Shown: positions 1 to 11,667 of the stretch, one piece after another
Layout of the letters: each line of letters begins with the position of its first letter
How positions within the stretch are numbered: the stretch's first letter is position 1
Source: Basidiobolus meristosporus CBS 931.73
Lineage: Eukaryota > Basidiobolomycota > Basidiobolomycetes > Basidiobolales > Basidiobolaceae
Reading direction: 5' to 3'
Length of the DNA: 41,161 nucleotides
NCBI GenBank assembly: GCA_002104905.1
Contig: MCFE01000737.1
Span: 1-41,161, forward strand
Made by a program: the position numbers and the translations under genes
Notes under the pieces: generated by a model
Database searches by the model: none
What the model was told of the DNA's origin: nothing
Seen by the model: only the letters and a program-made list of their open reading frames with translations

Positions 1-1500
1 TGCCATTAGTCAAGAACATGTGATGCTGACCTAAATTGGAATATGCCAAAGTAAAGGCCATATGCTGAAAGCATTATGTCTACTTCTGGCAGTTTACTAG
101 TACTAACAGCCAGATTGTACATATGTGATGCAAGCTGAGTGTACTGCATTTGTAATGTTCCCTGTAATACACTGGAAGTACTGCTTGCAAGCACAATACA
201 AGTTTATGGCAATATGCTACAGTGCATATTGGCAAAATTTAGCCAAGCATCCATTGGGCAAGTGGAAGATATTGATTAACAAGCAGGAGGTATATAGCAA
301 ATATTCATAAATGATCATTAGTACAGTTTGAATGTATACCTGCACTTTTTGTTAACCACCAACAATAACTGGAATACTGTAGCTATGCAATCATCTCACT
401 TTGATGTAGTCAAGTCTAAAAATAACATTTACTAGTACCTTGATGGGATTATGGACATTAATCTGCATTGGCTCCACCCATATGACCATACTATTTTTAC
501 CAGGCACAATGTACTGCAAGGTGACCATTTCCTAAATAGATTTTGGAGCTTTGCCACATTTAAAGGAAAGAAATGAAAGGTTGGCAGACAACCAGTATAA
601 GCCCTGACCATCTATAGAAGATTTACACAGTGCTTACATTCTTAGAGTTTTAAACAAACTCAACTATATCTTGTAATAGTCTAACATTGTGAGCTTTTCC
701 CTTGGTATCCTCTAGATGTGAATGCAAAGAAAGTTTATCAAGCATATGAGCACAGTGTGCCACATTGGCGCAAATCATGGAGATACATATGGAAATGTTG
801 CCAAAGATAGAATGGGAGGTTTGTGAAGATTTGGGATGTGTTTGGATGACCTAAAGGTCTTGACTTAGGATAGCCAGTAGATCATCTATGAGTCCAAGTT
901 GATCAACTAGATCAAATCCTAAGATATATAAATGATGGTCACCATAAACACAACAGAGTGCGAGCTGGCCTGTCAGAATTCAAGAATAATATAGGTAGTG
1001 CCAATTATTTGAATCGACAACACTCTGCGCCTGAATACTCGACACCATGTTTCACGGGCTCATTTCCCCTAAATGTTCGATTGTTTGGCACAGACCTAAT
1101 GCCTGACCCAATCGTGTGCTGTAGTGGGGAATAGTCAGAGAAATTTCATAAGCCACCCTGTAGTGACTGGCCGAGTGTATTGCAAACATATAGCCATGTG
1201 CATGTGCGCACAAACGGTCACTCAACTCTTCAGGCTTCCCCCAGGAATGTCGCTGTTGACTTCCGCATACAAGGTGAATGCCCGACGCACGTCATACATG
1301 TAGAGATTGCTGACACCCAATACCTTGAAATCAAGGCGAGAAGCTTTGGCACAAACCCTTGGTAAAGTCAGGTTGTGAGAAATGCCCTGTGCTGTCAACC
1401 GAAAGCCCAACAGACACCCGATATCCACATCGCTTACCGGACCCCAGTGCAAGGTAGCCCTGCCACCCCGACGTTGGCTAGAGGTATAATGGCATGATTA
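1..1500. other. AT-rich sequence, no gene recognised
   Basis: The first kilobase is AT-rich with stops in every frame and no recognisable domain. A 76-codon open stretch on the minus strand at 1222-1452 has a coherent composition but I cannot match it to a family, and its right-hand side runs out without a convincing start context. It could be the tail of a decayed gene. Nothing else is supported. Confidence 0.5.
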
Positions 1501-1514
1501 GTCTTGCTATTTAT

Positions 1515-2607
1515 TCATTGCACATGATATATCTTGAACATCGCTATCAGCTGATTTGCATTAAAAGACTCGTAGTATGGATATATTCTTGCCTTGGGTA
1601 CATTCTTAGATTGATTCGTAATGATCATATCCAGAACCTTGACAATGTTATCTTCTAACGACGTAAACCCTCCACTCTTGCCTATCTTCCCAAGCACCTC
1701 GACACTATGCGCATTATCGACTTCACCCGCATCTACCACCGGCTCATCAACTGACTTCAGCATGATCATTTGCGGGAAATGTTGACGCATAATCTCCAGG
1801 ATTTGCATCCAGGTATATCTTCCTGCCATAGCAATCAGACGTTCTCCGTTCACTTTATCGATGGTCAAGTCACCCAAGTGCAGCAATGCCGTGTTCTTGA
1901 CGTCGATATACTATTGGGATGGCACAATTGACGGTGCAGCGGGATAGCCCTTTACGACCGCATTGATGACTGCTGAGGAGCTGCGATAGCTCAAGTTCTC
2001 AGGTGATATGGTGATGCCAAAGTTTACATTTGGTATGACAGTATTAAAGGAGAAGGTCTGTTCATTCTCACGCACCCGTGAAAATGCTTCCTGCTCTCCT
2101 CGCGCCTTTGAAGCCCCGTAAAGCAGAATTCCATGCCAACGAGGGTTGCTCTCTCCACTCCACGGCTCGGCAGTTTATTCAACAGCTGCAGTGTTCCATG
2201 TAGTCGAGCTGATCTTATACGGTGTACCAGTTGCGGGGAGAGCACACCCGGCTATGGATGACGTTATTACAACGCACTTTACACCTTGTTCCTTCGCGGT
2301 AGCTTCTATAAGCTGATGTGATTGGATTTAATGGTCACTTTGATTATATCATGGTGTTGTGGGCTCATATCCGTGCCCATGGCCATGTGGGCAACTCCAT
2401 CCATACCTTTAAGAACCTGATCAAAGGCACCTCAACAAGCTCGAAGAGGGGGCCAACGTACGCCTTCATCCATGTATTGGATACGACCGACCGGAGAGTG
2501 CCACGAACATGGTAGCCGTGCTGCAGAAAAACCTGGGTAGTGACGCTGGCAATATAGCCGTTGGCACCAGTAACCAGAATCAGGCCTCCCGGAGGAACAG
2601 AAGTCAT
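1515..2607 (-). pseudogene. Decayed NAD(P)-dependent reductase (extended SDR, GRE2/dihydroflavonol-reductase-like)
   Basis: The intact family reduces aldehydes or ketones of small metabolites using NAD(P)H in the cytosol. The 5' end (2607 leftwards) reads MTSVPPGGLILVTGANGYIA, a Rossmann start with the GxxGxxA cofactor motif. Further down, in another frame, the middle reads ENEQTFSFNTVIPNVNFG and continues to a TAG at about 1911-1913, directly before YIDVKNTALLHLG; family members usually have a Trp there, as in WYIDVRD. The 3' part contains GERLIAMAGRYTWMQILEIM, the usual C-terminal substrate-domain pattern, and ends at 1515. Large central segments, including the Ser-Tyr-Lys region, are missing or scrambled. 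Frameshifts plus the stop make it a pseudogene. The class is clear; the substrate is not inferable. Confidence 0.8.
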
Positions 2608-3531
2608 TTTAGATACGGAAAAGCTGTTATGTGGAAAAGGTTTTGGTCAGGAACCTCATGGATGGGATCGACCAAATGCTTTATATGGAGAATATATCAC
2701 ATATCAGGCCAGATAACCACAGTAAAGAGCTGCGGATCAACCTTACATGGAGCAAATTCATTGTTCAAGTACACTTGAGTGTGTTACAATTAAGTACCAG
2801 AAGGTTGAAGCATGTCGCAAGGCATTAGCGTGATAACTACCTGGCTAGACACTCCTCCTCCATCTGGGTATCTACCAGGGGTAGTTTCAAGCCATGCTTT
2901 TGTTTATCGAAGAAACAAGCGTATTTACTCGGATTAGTAATCGAAACCCAAGGCGCAATATTGACCCGGAATGGTGAGGTCCCAGCACGCTTTGTAGAGC
3001 CATTTATGAGACGATTTGGGAGATCGGACCAGGGGTTGCACTACTGCCAAAACAACTGTTTCTGGACTCACAACATGTGCTTAGAGACCTTGGCGTATTC
3101 AAGATGGAATGGCCATGGCCCCCTACTTTCCTCTGCGGACCCTCTGCCCAGCTGATGGCGATGAGAGACTCACTTATCGCACAACATGTGTTTTGTTGAC
3201 GCCAAAACAGTTAGTGGGCATAAATGTCACAGAAGAGCTGATGGTCTGAAAGATTGGTGTAATCCTGCATGCCTAGGAACCTCTAGAGCAGCTACCCAAG
3301 CCTACTATATAAAGCTTAAAGAACTTCTTTTTCCCTCTGTTCTGGCCTAATAGACATGGGAATAGCTCCTCAAAGCCTATCTCAGGTTCGAAGTATGATG
3401 TCACGAAATCTAGCAGCGCCTGTACTCCTGGGAAATTTCCAACAATAAGTATCCAAAGCAATGTTGGGCTTTCTTCTTTATTAGATATGTGGAAGGATAA
3501 CCGTGCTAAATGTACTGATAGTTGATTTGGC
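2608..3531. other. Intergenic, no gene recognised
   Basis: No open frame here shows recognisable domain content on either strand. It separates the 5' end of the reductase pseudogene from the 3' end of the hydrolase gene; both are on the minus strand. Confidence 0.5.
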
Positions 3532-4423
3532 TCAATTTGCGACGGCGATCTCCTGCACAAACTGCTTGATCATCATTGAAACATCTTCACTCTGTCTCAT
3601 GCAAATCACCAGATGCCCACTCTCCTTGATCACTTCAAACCTCACCGAAGTGTTGTGAAGATGATCCCGTATCGCCTCGGCGCCTTCAAGGTTGTAAGTC
3701 TCATCACGCTCGCCGTGCACCATCAGGACAGGGGCATGAATGAGTCCTAAACGAGGCAAAATATCCTCACGTTCTTGATTACTTTGGAGAATAGCGTTGA
3801 TATTTTCGGCTCCAGAGTGACGATTCACCCAATGATTCTTGATACGTTGAGCCCGTGGGCCATTCACATCTGGGTCTCCACCCCAAGATTGCATAGCCGC
3901 GTTCATGATCTCATCCGACGGAGTCTGAGTGGATGTCCAAACCCGGCCCAACAGATTGAAGGCGTCTTTCTGCTGTGGAGTAGGAGATCGAGCCGTAGCA
4001 GCCATAATGACCAAAGCCGCCACATAGGAAGGATGGGAGAGGGCTAGGTGCAGAGCAATGCTAGCTCCCATGGAGATGCCAACGAAAATGGCCTTCTCCA
4101 ATTTCAAATGGTCCTGGACATGCGTAAGCGATGAACATTTATATATTTGGATAGGCGAAGAGCGCACATACCATCAACTTGACTACATCATCGGCCTGAT
4201 CCCAGTAGGTGAACTGCTTCCGCCCATTTCTTGTTTCCCCATGGCCATTAAGGTCAACACAAATCAGATTTGTTTGTGGTAGTGCAGGAGAGAGATGAGC
4301 GATTGTCTCGTCAAACATGGCTGATGACATCCATGACGCGTGGAGAAAGACAAGTGTAGGACTTTTAGGCTCGATAGATGCCGTACTAGTCCAGTGTAGA
4401 GCTGAATCTGAGGAAGATGTCAT
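3532..4423 (-). CDS. Alpha/beta hydrolase, one intron
   Basis: Predicted serine hydrolase of the alpha/beta fold (esterase, lactonase or C-C hydrolase type), probably cytosolic because no signal peptide is seen. Exon 1 is 4172-4423 and exon 2 is 3532-4113, with a 58-nt GT-AG intron at 4114-4171 in phase 0. Splicing joins the DDVVKLM end of exon 1 to DHLKLEKAIFVG and gives 277 residues, a normal family length. Visible features are TLVFLHASWMSS near the N terminus (oxyanion-hole strand), the nucleophile elbow GISMG with Ser98, the acid in HGERDET (about Asp221) and the histidine in SGHLV (about His251), so the triad is complete. A TATAAAAA element lies about 50 bp upstream of the ATG. It sits next to a reductase relic and a methyltransferase on the same strand, which suggests small-molecule metabolism; the substrate is unknown. 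Confidence 0.88.
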
Positions 4424-4472
4424 TGGAAGGAAAATTAGGGCGGTGCTGCATGTTATACTTGAGTATCAGCCC

Positions 4473-4480
4473 TTTTTATA
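4473..4480 (-). promoter_or_regulatory. TATA box of the hydrolase gene
   Basis: TATAAAAA on the minus strand, 50 bp upstream of the hydrolase ATG. The spacing suits a fungal core promoter with a short leader. Confidence 0.55.
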
Positions 4481-5351
4481 TTGATGAGCGGTTGCCTTGC
4501 TAAGTTTGGTATTGTTCCAAGACAGAAGTGTTGGATACACCTGCACAACTGTTAGCAAATGCTATGCTGCGGGGCACGTGCTTACTTATAGTATCTGCCC
4601 ACGATCCAGCCATACATCGAGTTGAAGCTATGATAACGCTCTCCAGAGCCGACTGGTTTTAACCTACTTGACCTTTGGTATGGATCAGTTAAATTGGTGC
4701 TTAACACAGTCCAGTTTCAAGATTCCTGTTACGCCAGAGCACAAGCACCAATAGCGCGAACCGAGGCCACTGACTCATCCGGCGCTTTGATGGTGCGAGA
4801 ATATTTTGCATATATCATGACCGCTGGCAATCCTTATATTGCCATTCGTCATCCTCTTCTGCCTTTAGTCTCCATTAGCATCGCTCAGCGCTACTCTGTA
4901 GTACCATTTATAGGGTGTCTTTCCAGTTCAAAACAAACACCATCGTTGCGGTTTTCGAAGTCGCTTGCAATGCACTCTTCCTTCAGCATATGCCATAGTG
5001 AAATCATCAGAATTCTTTTCTAGAGAGGCTATGAATGGCTTAAACTTGGTTAACAGACTGAATAGTTTACTTTATATCGGTTCTTCACCTAGTTCATCAT
5101 TAAAGCCGTAATATTCTGCTGCCAAAGTCTCACAAATCTAACCGTCTGGGACTTGTCTTTTTCATGGCAATGATCTTTATCTTCAAATTGATCTAGATGA
5201 GTTGCTTATTTATTCGCCTGGTAAATTGTTTTTTTCCTTAACCATCCGACAGCTACCGGACTTACAGCTATAAGCTGTTAAGAATGCGACGTTCATGCCC
5301 AAAACAGCCGCAATATGCGAGCCAACCTTTTCTTTACCAGCTTTACGACTC
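4481..5351. other. Intergenic, no gene recognised
   Basis: Holds the upstream flank of the hydrolase gene and the downstream flank of the methyltransferase. A 109-codon open stretch on the plus strand at 4694-5023 has no domain signature, signal peptide or promoter-like context, and I do not call it. Confidence 0.5.
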
Positions 5352-6167
5352 TCACGGAGAGTCAGGCACCGTTGCACGGAACAATCCCTGAGTCAGTACA
5401 CCAGCTTCAAGAAAATCAATCTTGCGGTGCCAGCGCTCAACAAGGTGGTGAACATCCTCCTCAGAAATATCAGCGTTTTGTTTGGCTCCAGTGAGGAACG
5501 TACTCATATCCCGTTGTAAACGGTGGGCCGTGGTTTTACTGATGTCCTGCGCCCTCACCGTTTCAAACCCTGCACCACGTAAAACCTCCTCATATGAAGA
5601 AATCGAAATAAGATGGAGGCCGGATATGTCCAAATAATTCTCGAATTCCTTCGTACTCCGTCCATAGCAAAAGTCATTGACTACCAACACCCCGCCTGGC
5701 TTAAGTAGTTCCCGGCAGCGGGCCAGCACCTTTGGCTTGTAAGCCTCATACATTAGCGTATCCTGGGTATAGATTGCATCAAAAGAGGCAGCCTCCAGGG
5801 TGTGAGAGTATATATCCCCATGTATAAACTGCGTATTTCCACATGGGTCAAGTCGGGCACGACGGCTCTCCGCAATTGAGATCATTGTCTCCGCCAAGTC
5901 GATTCCAACCACCTTTGCTCCATGGTCAGCAGCCAAATAGAAGGCAGCACCACCTAGGCCCGATCCAATGTCTAGCACACGAATACCACTCCAGGGTCGC
6001 AACTCAGGTATTATAGTTTGCTGGAAGGCAGTTAGACCACCAGGGCTCTGAAAGCCATCACCATAGACAACTTCCGATCTTAGAATGTGGTGAGGCACTT
6101 CAAAGCGGCTTTTTTCATACTCCCGCTGGCTTGTCTCGGACTGATTATTTTCGCTGCTTGCCGCCAT
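5352..6167 (-). CDS. Class I SAM-dependent methyltransferase (small-molecule type)
   Basis: Predicted to transfer a methyl group from S-adenosylmethionine to a small acceptor in the cytosol. The 271-residue protein has motif I VLDIGSGLGG at residues 64-73, the acidic post-I strand VVGIDLAE at about 86-93, motif II around FDAIYTQDTLM, and motif III LLKPGGVLVVNDFCYG. This pattern resembles sarcosine/dimethylglycine and phosphoethanolamine N-methyltransferases, which hints at an N-methyl acceptor without proving it. I chose the ATG at 6167: the frame stays open further upstream but only to a TTG, and a TATATAAC element at 6248-6255 would start transcription downstream of that TTG. It is unrelated in detail to the two methyltransferases at 11.7-14.9 kb. 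The frame is intact. Confidence 0.88.
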   Translation of the reverse strand: MAASSENNQSETSQREYEKSRFEVPHHILRSEVVYGDGFQSPGGLTAFQQTIIPELRPWSGIRVLDIGSGLGGAAFYLAADHGAKVVGIDLAETMISIAESRRARLDPCGNTQFIHGDIYSHTLEAASFDAIYTQDTLMYEAYKPKVLARCRELLKPGGVLVVNDFCYGRSTKEFENYLDISGLHLISISSYEEVLRGAGFETVRAQDISKTTAHRLQRDMSTFLTGAKQNADISEEDVHHLVERWHRKIDFLEAGVLTQGLFRATVPDSP

Positions 6168-6247
6168 TGTGATTGAAATTTGTGAGATGCTAGTGTGTGT
6201 GCTGATCTTTGGAAAGGCTAACGTTGAGTATGTTATCAACTGAAGGC

Positions 6248-6255
6248 GTTATATA
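6248..6255 (-). promoter_or_regulatory. TATA box of the methyltransferase gene
   Basis: TATATAAC on the minus strand about 80 bp upstream of the chosen ATG. It decides between the two possible starts of the 5352-6167 gene. Confidence 0.55.
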
Positions 6256-8490
6256 GAGCAAATACTGCATTGCTACGCGTATCATTCTCTAGGCAATTCC
6301 TCACTTTTGAATTGCATAATTTCTGTGATGACGTACTGCTCTTCATATTTGTCTTTATTCCATATTATAATTATTACAACTACCATGACCTCAATGATAG
6401 GGGCCTCTGTGCTACAGTCAACTCTGAAGTCTGTGACAAGATTGCGCGACAATGTAAAGGCATCCTTGAGGGGCCTTACAAATCTTACTGACAGTTTCAT
6501 ATTGGCCAGTTGTTGCACAGAATTGGGACTGGTTTACGGATTGGGAATTCTGCTCATCACCCCTAAGGACTCTCTTAGCTAATGAGGATACAGTGGCTAT
6601 GTCGTGTTTATACGTCAGAGCAATTGTGCATTAAGGCAGTTGTTATCATTAGGGTTCCTTATGCTACTATACTTATGCTACTTTCTATGGACTTGTTCTT
6701 TCGGCTGCTGCTTTACATTCCTATTTGTAGTTGCTCCCTAAATCCAAATATCCTTATATAAAGCTCAAATATCTGCAAGAACCCAAGTACTAAGAGTATG
6801 CTGTTTGGCAATACAAAATGTTTGTAACTTTAGACCTCATATTAGGATATGATGCACCTTGCCAACCTGTGTCTTCCAAATACAACCCCTAAGAGAAAAA
6901 TGAATCAAATGCTAGCAGAATTCTAAGCATCTTTAAGCTTACAACTGTTAGTATATTGGGTATTAGTAACCTGGTAGATAATGGGACACAATTTCTAGGT
7001 AGTTGCTACATTATATATGTTTAATATCTAACTGGTACTACATCACTCATTACTTCCATATATACCCACCACTAATAAATTGGGTGGGGAACTGAAGCTT
7101 AATGCCAGCATGGTACCATTACAATACCATCAAGAAGCTGATGTATTATCAAATGAGTTTGAAGTTTGAAACTTCTTGCAGGGAGAGTGCAAGCACTGCT
7201 ACACTTAGGGTAGTAAATAAGGGTAAGTCATTAAGCACACTGGTCCTCCCAGTCATCTCCAGTTATTAGCAGCAACAGTGGTTATACCTATGGATAATTT
7301 GCACTTTGGTAGGCTTATCTTTATTTGATACCTCTTCAAGTTGCTGCCATCAGCACACTTTGTGGTGCTTTAGGGTATAGAATCCTGATAAATACAGCAA
7401 ACATATTGTGTAGTGACTAGAAACAGCACAGAAGTCAAACATGCCTAATTTATAAGTGTTCAAACTATGCACCTCATTGTACAATGAGATCTAGAGGCAT
7501 TGCATGATATTTATCTGTTGTTTGTTGAGCTCAAGTAAGGTGTTTGTACCTTGGAGATTTGCTCAGTTAGCAATAGCAATACAATAAGGATGGTTTAAAT
7601 AGCTATGTGGGGACTTTACAACCTCTGATAAGCTTGATTTTAAATTCTGCAGACAGTTTTGCAAAGTAAATTTGGGTTCAGATCTAATCATGAAGGCTTA
7701 CATAAAAGAAGGAAATCTCTAACCTTTAACTGCCACATCATTGAGTAAAAATGACATGTTTCTGTTCAACTTTAGGATTTGCACCTATAGGTAAAGGAGA
7801 TTTGCCTTGACTCCACTCTAAAAGTACAGTTCTTATAGACTATTATATTGTTTGTTCTGTTATGAACTAGCAGCCAATTTTTGGCTTGTACACTCTCTAT
7901 ACAGGAAAAATTTAAGGCTTGGCATGGTCCTTAAACAAGGTTTTATACTTTTGGTAGAGCCAGATATTCTTATTCCAGACTAGGAGCTTTACTCTCTATA
8001 TCTAATTTCTGCAAAGTCTTCATTGCAATAGACTCCTTCCACTTAAGTCATATCTATTGGTGAACCACTACACCAAGATATGATTCAGAATGCTAACTTG
8101 AAATGTTTAATTCTCAGTTCATCTTGACCTATAATTTTCTTCTAACTCAGTACAATGATATTTCTACACACTTCCTGATTAATTCCATATGCCTATTTCT
8201 GTGTTGGCAAACAATATGTGGCTAATTTAAAGGCTTACTCTTGACTGGACTTATATACCACCATTAAGCATATCAGGCTATTTTGACTCATGAAGACCCA
8301 ATGCACTCTGTATCTTGTGTATCAGTATCTTGTGAACCACCAAGTTGGCTGATTGTTCTAGCATTCTTCATCTGGTAAATATATCCAGCATCAAACTTGG
8401 TTTTTGGCTTTGCTGTCTGATTATCAAAGGCACAATCTATGAAAACCATGTCTTGATCCTCAGCTCATTATCTTGCAGCTATTTCTGTAG
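6256..8490. other. AT-rich repeat-relic region, no gene
   Basis: More than 2 kb of AT-rich DNA with dense stops in all frames. A stretch around 6900-7160 shares several words, in the same order and orientation, with 23800-24030: GAATTCTAAGC, AAGCTTACAACT and AATGCCAGCA. This indicates an old dispersed repeat whose family I cannot name. No promoter, RNA gene or coding domain was recognised. Confidence 0.6.
6900..7160. repeat. Diverged dispersed repeat, copy 1
   Basis: Collinear with 23800-24030 through short shared blocks (GAATTCTAAGC; AAGCTTACAACT; a CTGGTAGATAA/TTGGCAGACAA pair; AATGCCAGCA) separated by diverged spacers. Neither copy keeps an open frame. Presumably an inactive transposon fragment. 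Confidence 0.5.
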
Positions 8491-8496
8491 TTGCAA

Positions 8497-8753
8497 TCAG
8501 CTGATGTCTTGGCAACTGCAAAGTGGTTGGATAAATCTCAGATGACTAATCACCTGGAATGGCTTGGCAGATCGGTTAATGATGCAATGACCATTTGAAA
8601 ATTGATCAGGTGAGATGGCCAAAAATAGATTCTGAGATGGGAGAAAATAAGCCATAACTGGGATTAGTTATACTTGAGTTGGGGAAAATCAGTTAGGGTA
8701 TTGGATCTTCTAAAAGTGTCAAATTGGTCAAGTTTTATATGTTGATGCACAAC
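8497..8753 (-). repeat. Solo LTR of the Ty3/gypsy element found near the telomere
   Basis: About 255 bp aligning end to end with 37876-38131, the LTR flanking the chromodomain gypsy element. Both start on the minus strand with TGTTGTGCATCAACAT and both contain TGATGTCTTGGCAACTGCA at the far end. Substitutions are scattered along the whole length (roughly four in five bases match by eye), so this is an older insertion. No gypsy coding sequence flanks it, which fits LTR-LTR recombination. The exact inner edge is uncertain by about 10 bp. Confidence 0.75.
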
Positions 8754-11667
8754 ACCGGGGATTACTGATCTTGTTACTTGACTATACATGCATTTTACTT
8801 CAAAGCAATCATTAGTATCCAGACATATTGTTCCTTGAGTTGATCCCCATCCATAATCTTTGTATATGCACTGGCTAGCAGCTCCTGCTGTCTCAGTTGT
8901 TGCTTCATCTTGTGTAACAACAGACTTGATGCAATTTACTCCATTGAGTTTGGATAAGATATCTGTACTTTGAAAGAAAGATTATAAAGCCGGTGATAAG
9001 AATGCTAAAGGAAGGTTCCAGAAGTCTGTAGGTAAGCTCCAGGGATTTTGGTCAAGCTTAGAAAATTTTGATAACTTTCAGACCTGCCTTGATTCTGGAA
9101 TTTAGCTGATCTTTTACAAGCCAGATCTTGGGTGAATCCTTTATAACTTGCAGATATTCTTGGTGGAGTCTTGTGCTTTATTTATGGCTTAGGTGCAAAC
9201 CAGGTAATGAAAAATGGTCTAGGTGTAATCCATATTCTCATGGTAGAAAGTAAAACTCAGTGGGAGGTCTGTTATAGTAAAACAATGGCAAATACTACAA
9301 GCTCCTCTTTTTACCCAAGATTGTGGAAAGATCTCAAGTAATTAGCAAGCTATTATACCAACTAGTTGTACCTCTTGCTTGTTGAAATCAATATTGCCAA
9401 ATGCATCTTGAAGGGACCAGATACAAAGCATACATCACATATACTTGGTGATGTCTTGACAACTGGTGTACTACAAACAAGAGCTCATTAGAAAAAGCAT
9501 GCTAGGGACAACCTCCAGAATATCCCTACTTTGTAGAGCCTTCTCTATGCTGTATTGTAGCATGCTTTAAGCTTGCAATATATCTAGGAAATCTAGGAAA
9601 ATTCTGGCACTTGCTCTTGGGTAGGATGCAACTTTGGCTTGTTTTTAGATGCCTGCTGTCAGGTAAGAAACAAATACTCCACTGTAGATGCAATGGATTG
9701 CAGAGATACGGAAATTCAGAGGTTGATAAATAGCTACCTTTTTAGTTGGGTTGATCTTTGTATTTGATCAGCACACCATGCATGGGGTTGCTGAGTCTTT
9801 GTGGGAATTGACAGCAAAGTGATGAGGGTGGTTACTGTAGTAAGAGTTTTGGAGGTATTGGAAATGTTTGGGAGAACAAGTGGATTAGGTGGTTTCAATT
9901 TCCTTGCCTTCCCCTGATTGTTATTGCAAGGGAAATTTGATTTAGATCATGATTGCTATCTAGCGGTAACAGCCTAGATTTCTACAGACAACTACCAAGC
10001 CAGGATGCAAATTAGTCAGTTGCTCCGCATGGTAGCGTGGATTGCTCAAGGGTAGAGAGAAGCAAACACGATCATGCAATCTTGAGCGGCCTACCTGAGA
10101 TATGCAAACAAGTGAGTGGGATGTTCCGGTCTTGTATGGCTGAAATGATTGCCATGATTTCATTAATACTTGGTGGCGAGAATCACCAAATGTAAAGGCA
10201 GTAATGACATGGCAATGAAAATGCAGGCGCGCTAACCGGATCACGAATCAAGCTATACATGGCCAGGAGAGTAAGGGAATGGACGGCTGGTGCTACACAA
10301 ACCCCCATGATCCAAATAGAATGGATGTGGCCCATACTAGGCGGGGCATACTCCTTTGGCAAACTATGTATAGTAATGCAACGGGATAATATCCAGGTGC
10401 ATGGGTATACGATGAAGTGTTGCACAGCTATTACTACCATCATGGCATCCAATATGTTAGTTGGTATAGGATTTTCGGTACTGACATTCGCGACCAGAGA
10501 ATGGGAGATTGTGCCAACTAGGCGGTAGCGGCCACATGTTAATCGACATCCTTACCTACAGGGTTACCTGCCTTATGAACGACTTCATGTACAACAAGGT
10601 ATGCAAATCCCCATTCATAGGTGAGGTGATCCAGAGAGAAGTAGCCCATCTAATGGGTATCAATACGCCCTCTCACACACCTGCAACAAGCATCAGCCTT
10701 GGCGAAAACATGGTAAGATTTTGATGAGACCGCAATGGGGACAGGGGAAAACGTGCCGATATGAGAATAGGAGGACCGGGGACCAGGAAGATCTAATCTC
10801 CCCCCGCTGCATATTCGCCTATACAGTGCAGCTGAAAAGGCCCCCAGCATATTGAACGGAGGATCCATATGGGGGGCGAACTGAAGTCGACTGAATTCAG
10901 CCCACCGTATCCATCAGCAGGTGCCTGAAGGCGAACTCAGACAAATCCAGCCAACGCACGAAACAATCCCTCATTCTCATGGGAGCGGCAGTGGAGGAGA
11001 CTTGGCGAGATAGATGGGGAGAGGGAGTCTGAGAGTGAGGGGAACGAGAAACATGCCGTGGTGTGTCTGGTCTGGGATGGACCTCTACCTACCAAAGCAT
11101 TGGATCTGACTTAAGACCTATACACTATGTACCTTTCTTTCCCACCAATCGATGACTTCTTCAGCAAGAAGTCGGGAACATGACTACGGACCCATCTTCT
11201 GCCAAGCCCGATCCTGCCCTGGGATCTGGTATGATCCGTGATCAGCACCGGGTGAGGGAGGAAGTGGACGGAGAGGGGATGTGGGTGAGGGTGAGGGTGA
11301 GGTCCAGTGAGAGGGAGAGAGAATTTATGCTCTTTCAGGAGTCACCCAAGGCCCAGAGAGAAGCGGATGAACCCACACAGGATGCCACCAACCAGAAGAA
11401 CCCAAGGGTAGTGGCGGGACGACGCTTATAAGATTGGGTTTTGGCTGGGAAGGGAGGTTTATTGGGGAAGCCTAGCGCTTCTACGTTACTAGTGGCAACT
11501 AGAGCAGATGGAACAGGGGGCGGTGAATGAAGAGGGCAATGTAGGTTCACGGAAGCCGATAGACTCGCGTATGTGGATTAGATGGCAAAATTTCCGGGTA
11601 TTTGATATGGGTAGATGTGGGGTGGTGGTGGTGGTGGTGGCGAGAAAGTGAGCCCAGAGGATTTTCA
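8754..11667. other. Gene-poor region, repeat relics and undefined open stretches
   Basis: From 8754 to about 9950 the DNA is AT-rich with broken frames. One 70-codon minus-strand stretch next to the LTR (about 8760-8970) is open but unrecognised. From 9950 to 11660 base composition shifts to higher GC, with several 70-90 codon open stretches on both strands, none with a domain signature I can name. Short GT- and AG-rich simple repeats occur at 11280-11310, and a (GGT)n run lies near 11620-11640. I see no supportable gene. Confidence 0.5.

Noticed and set aside
4694-5023. 109-codon plus-strand open frame as a gene
   Set aside because: No domain, signal peptide or promoter-like context; composition like random intergenic DNA.
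5352-6239. 295-residue version of the first methyltransferase
   Set aside because: The upstream start would be a TTG located next to the TATA box; the ATG at 6167 fits family length and promoter spacing.
10183-10868. Possible membrane-protein or transporter relic
   Set aside because: Some hydrophobic open stretches on both strands, but no motif that I can name and no consistent frame.
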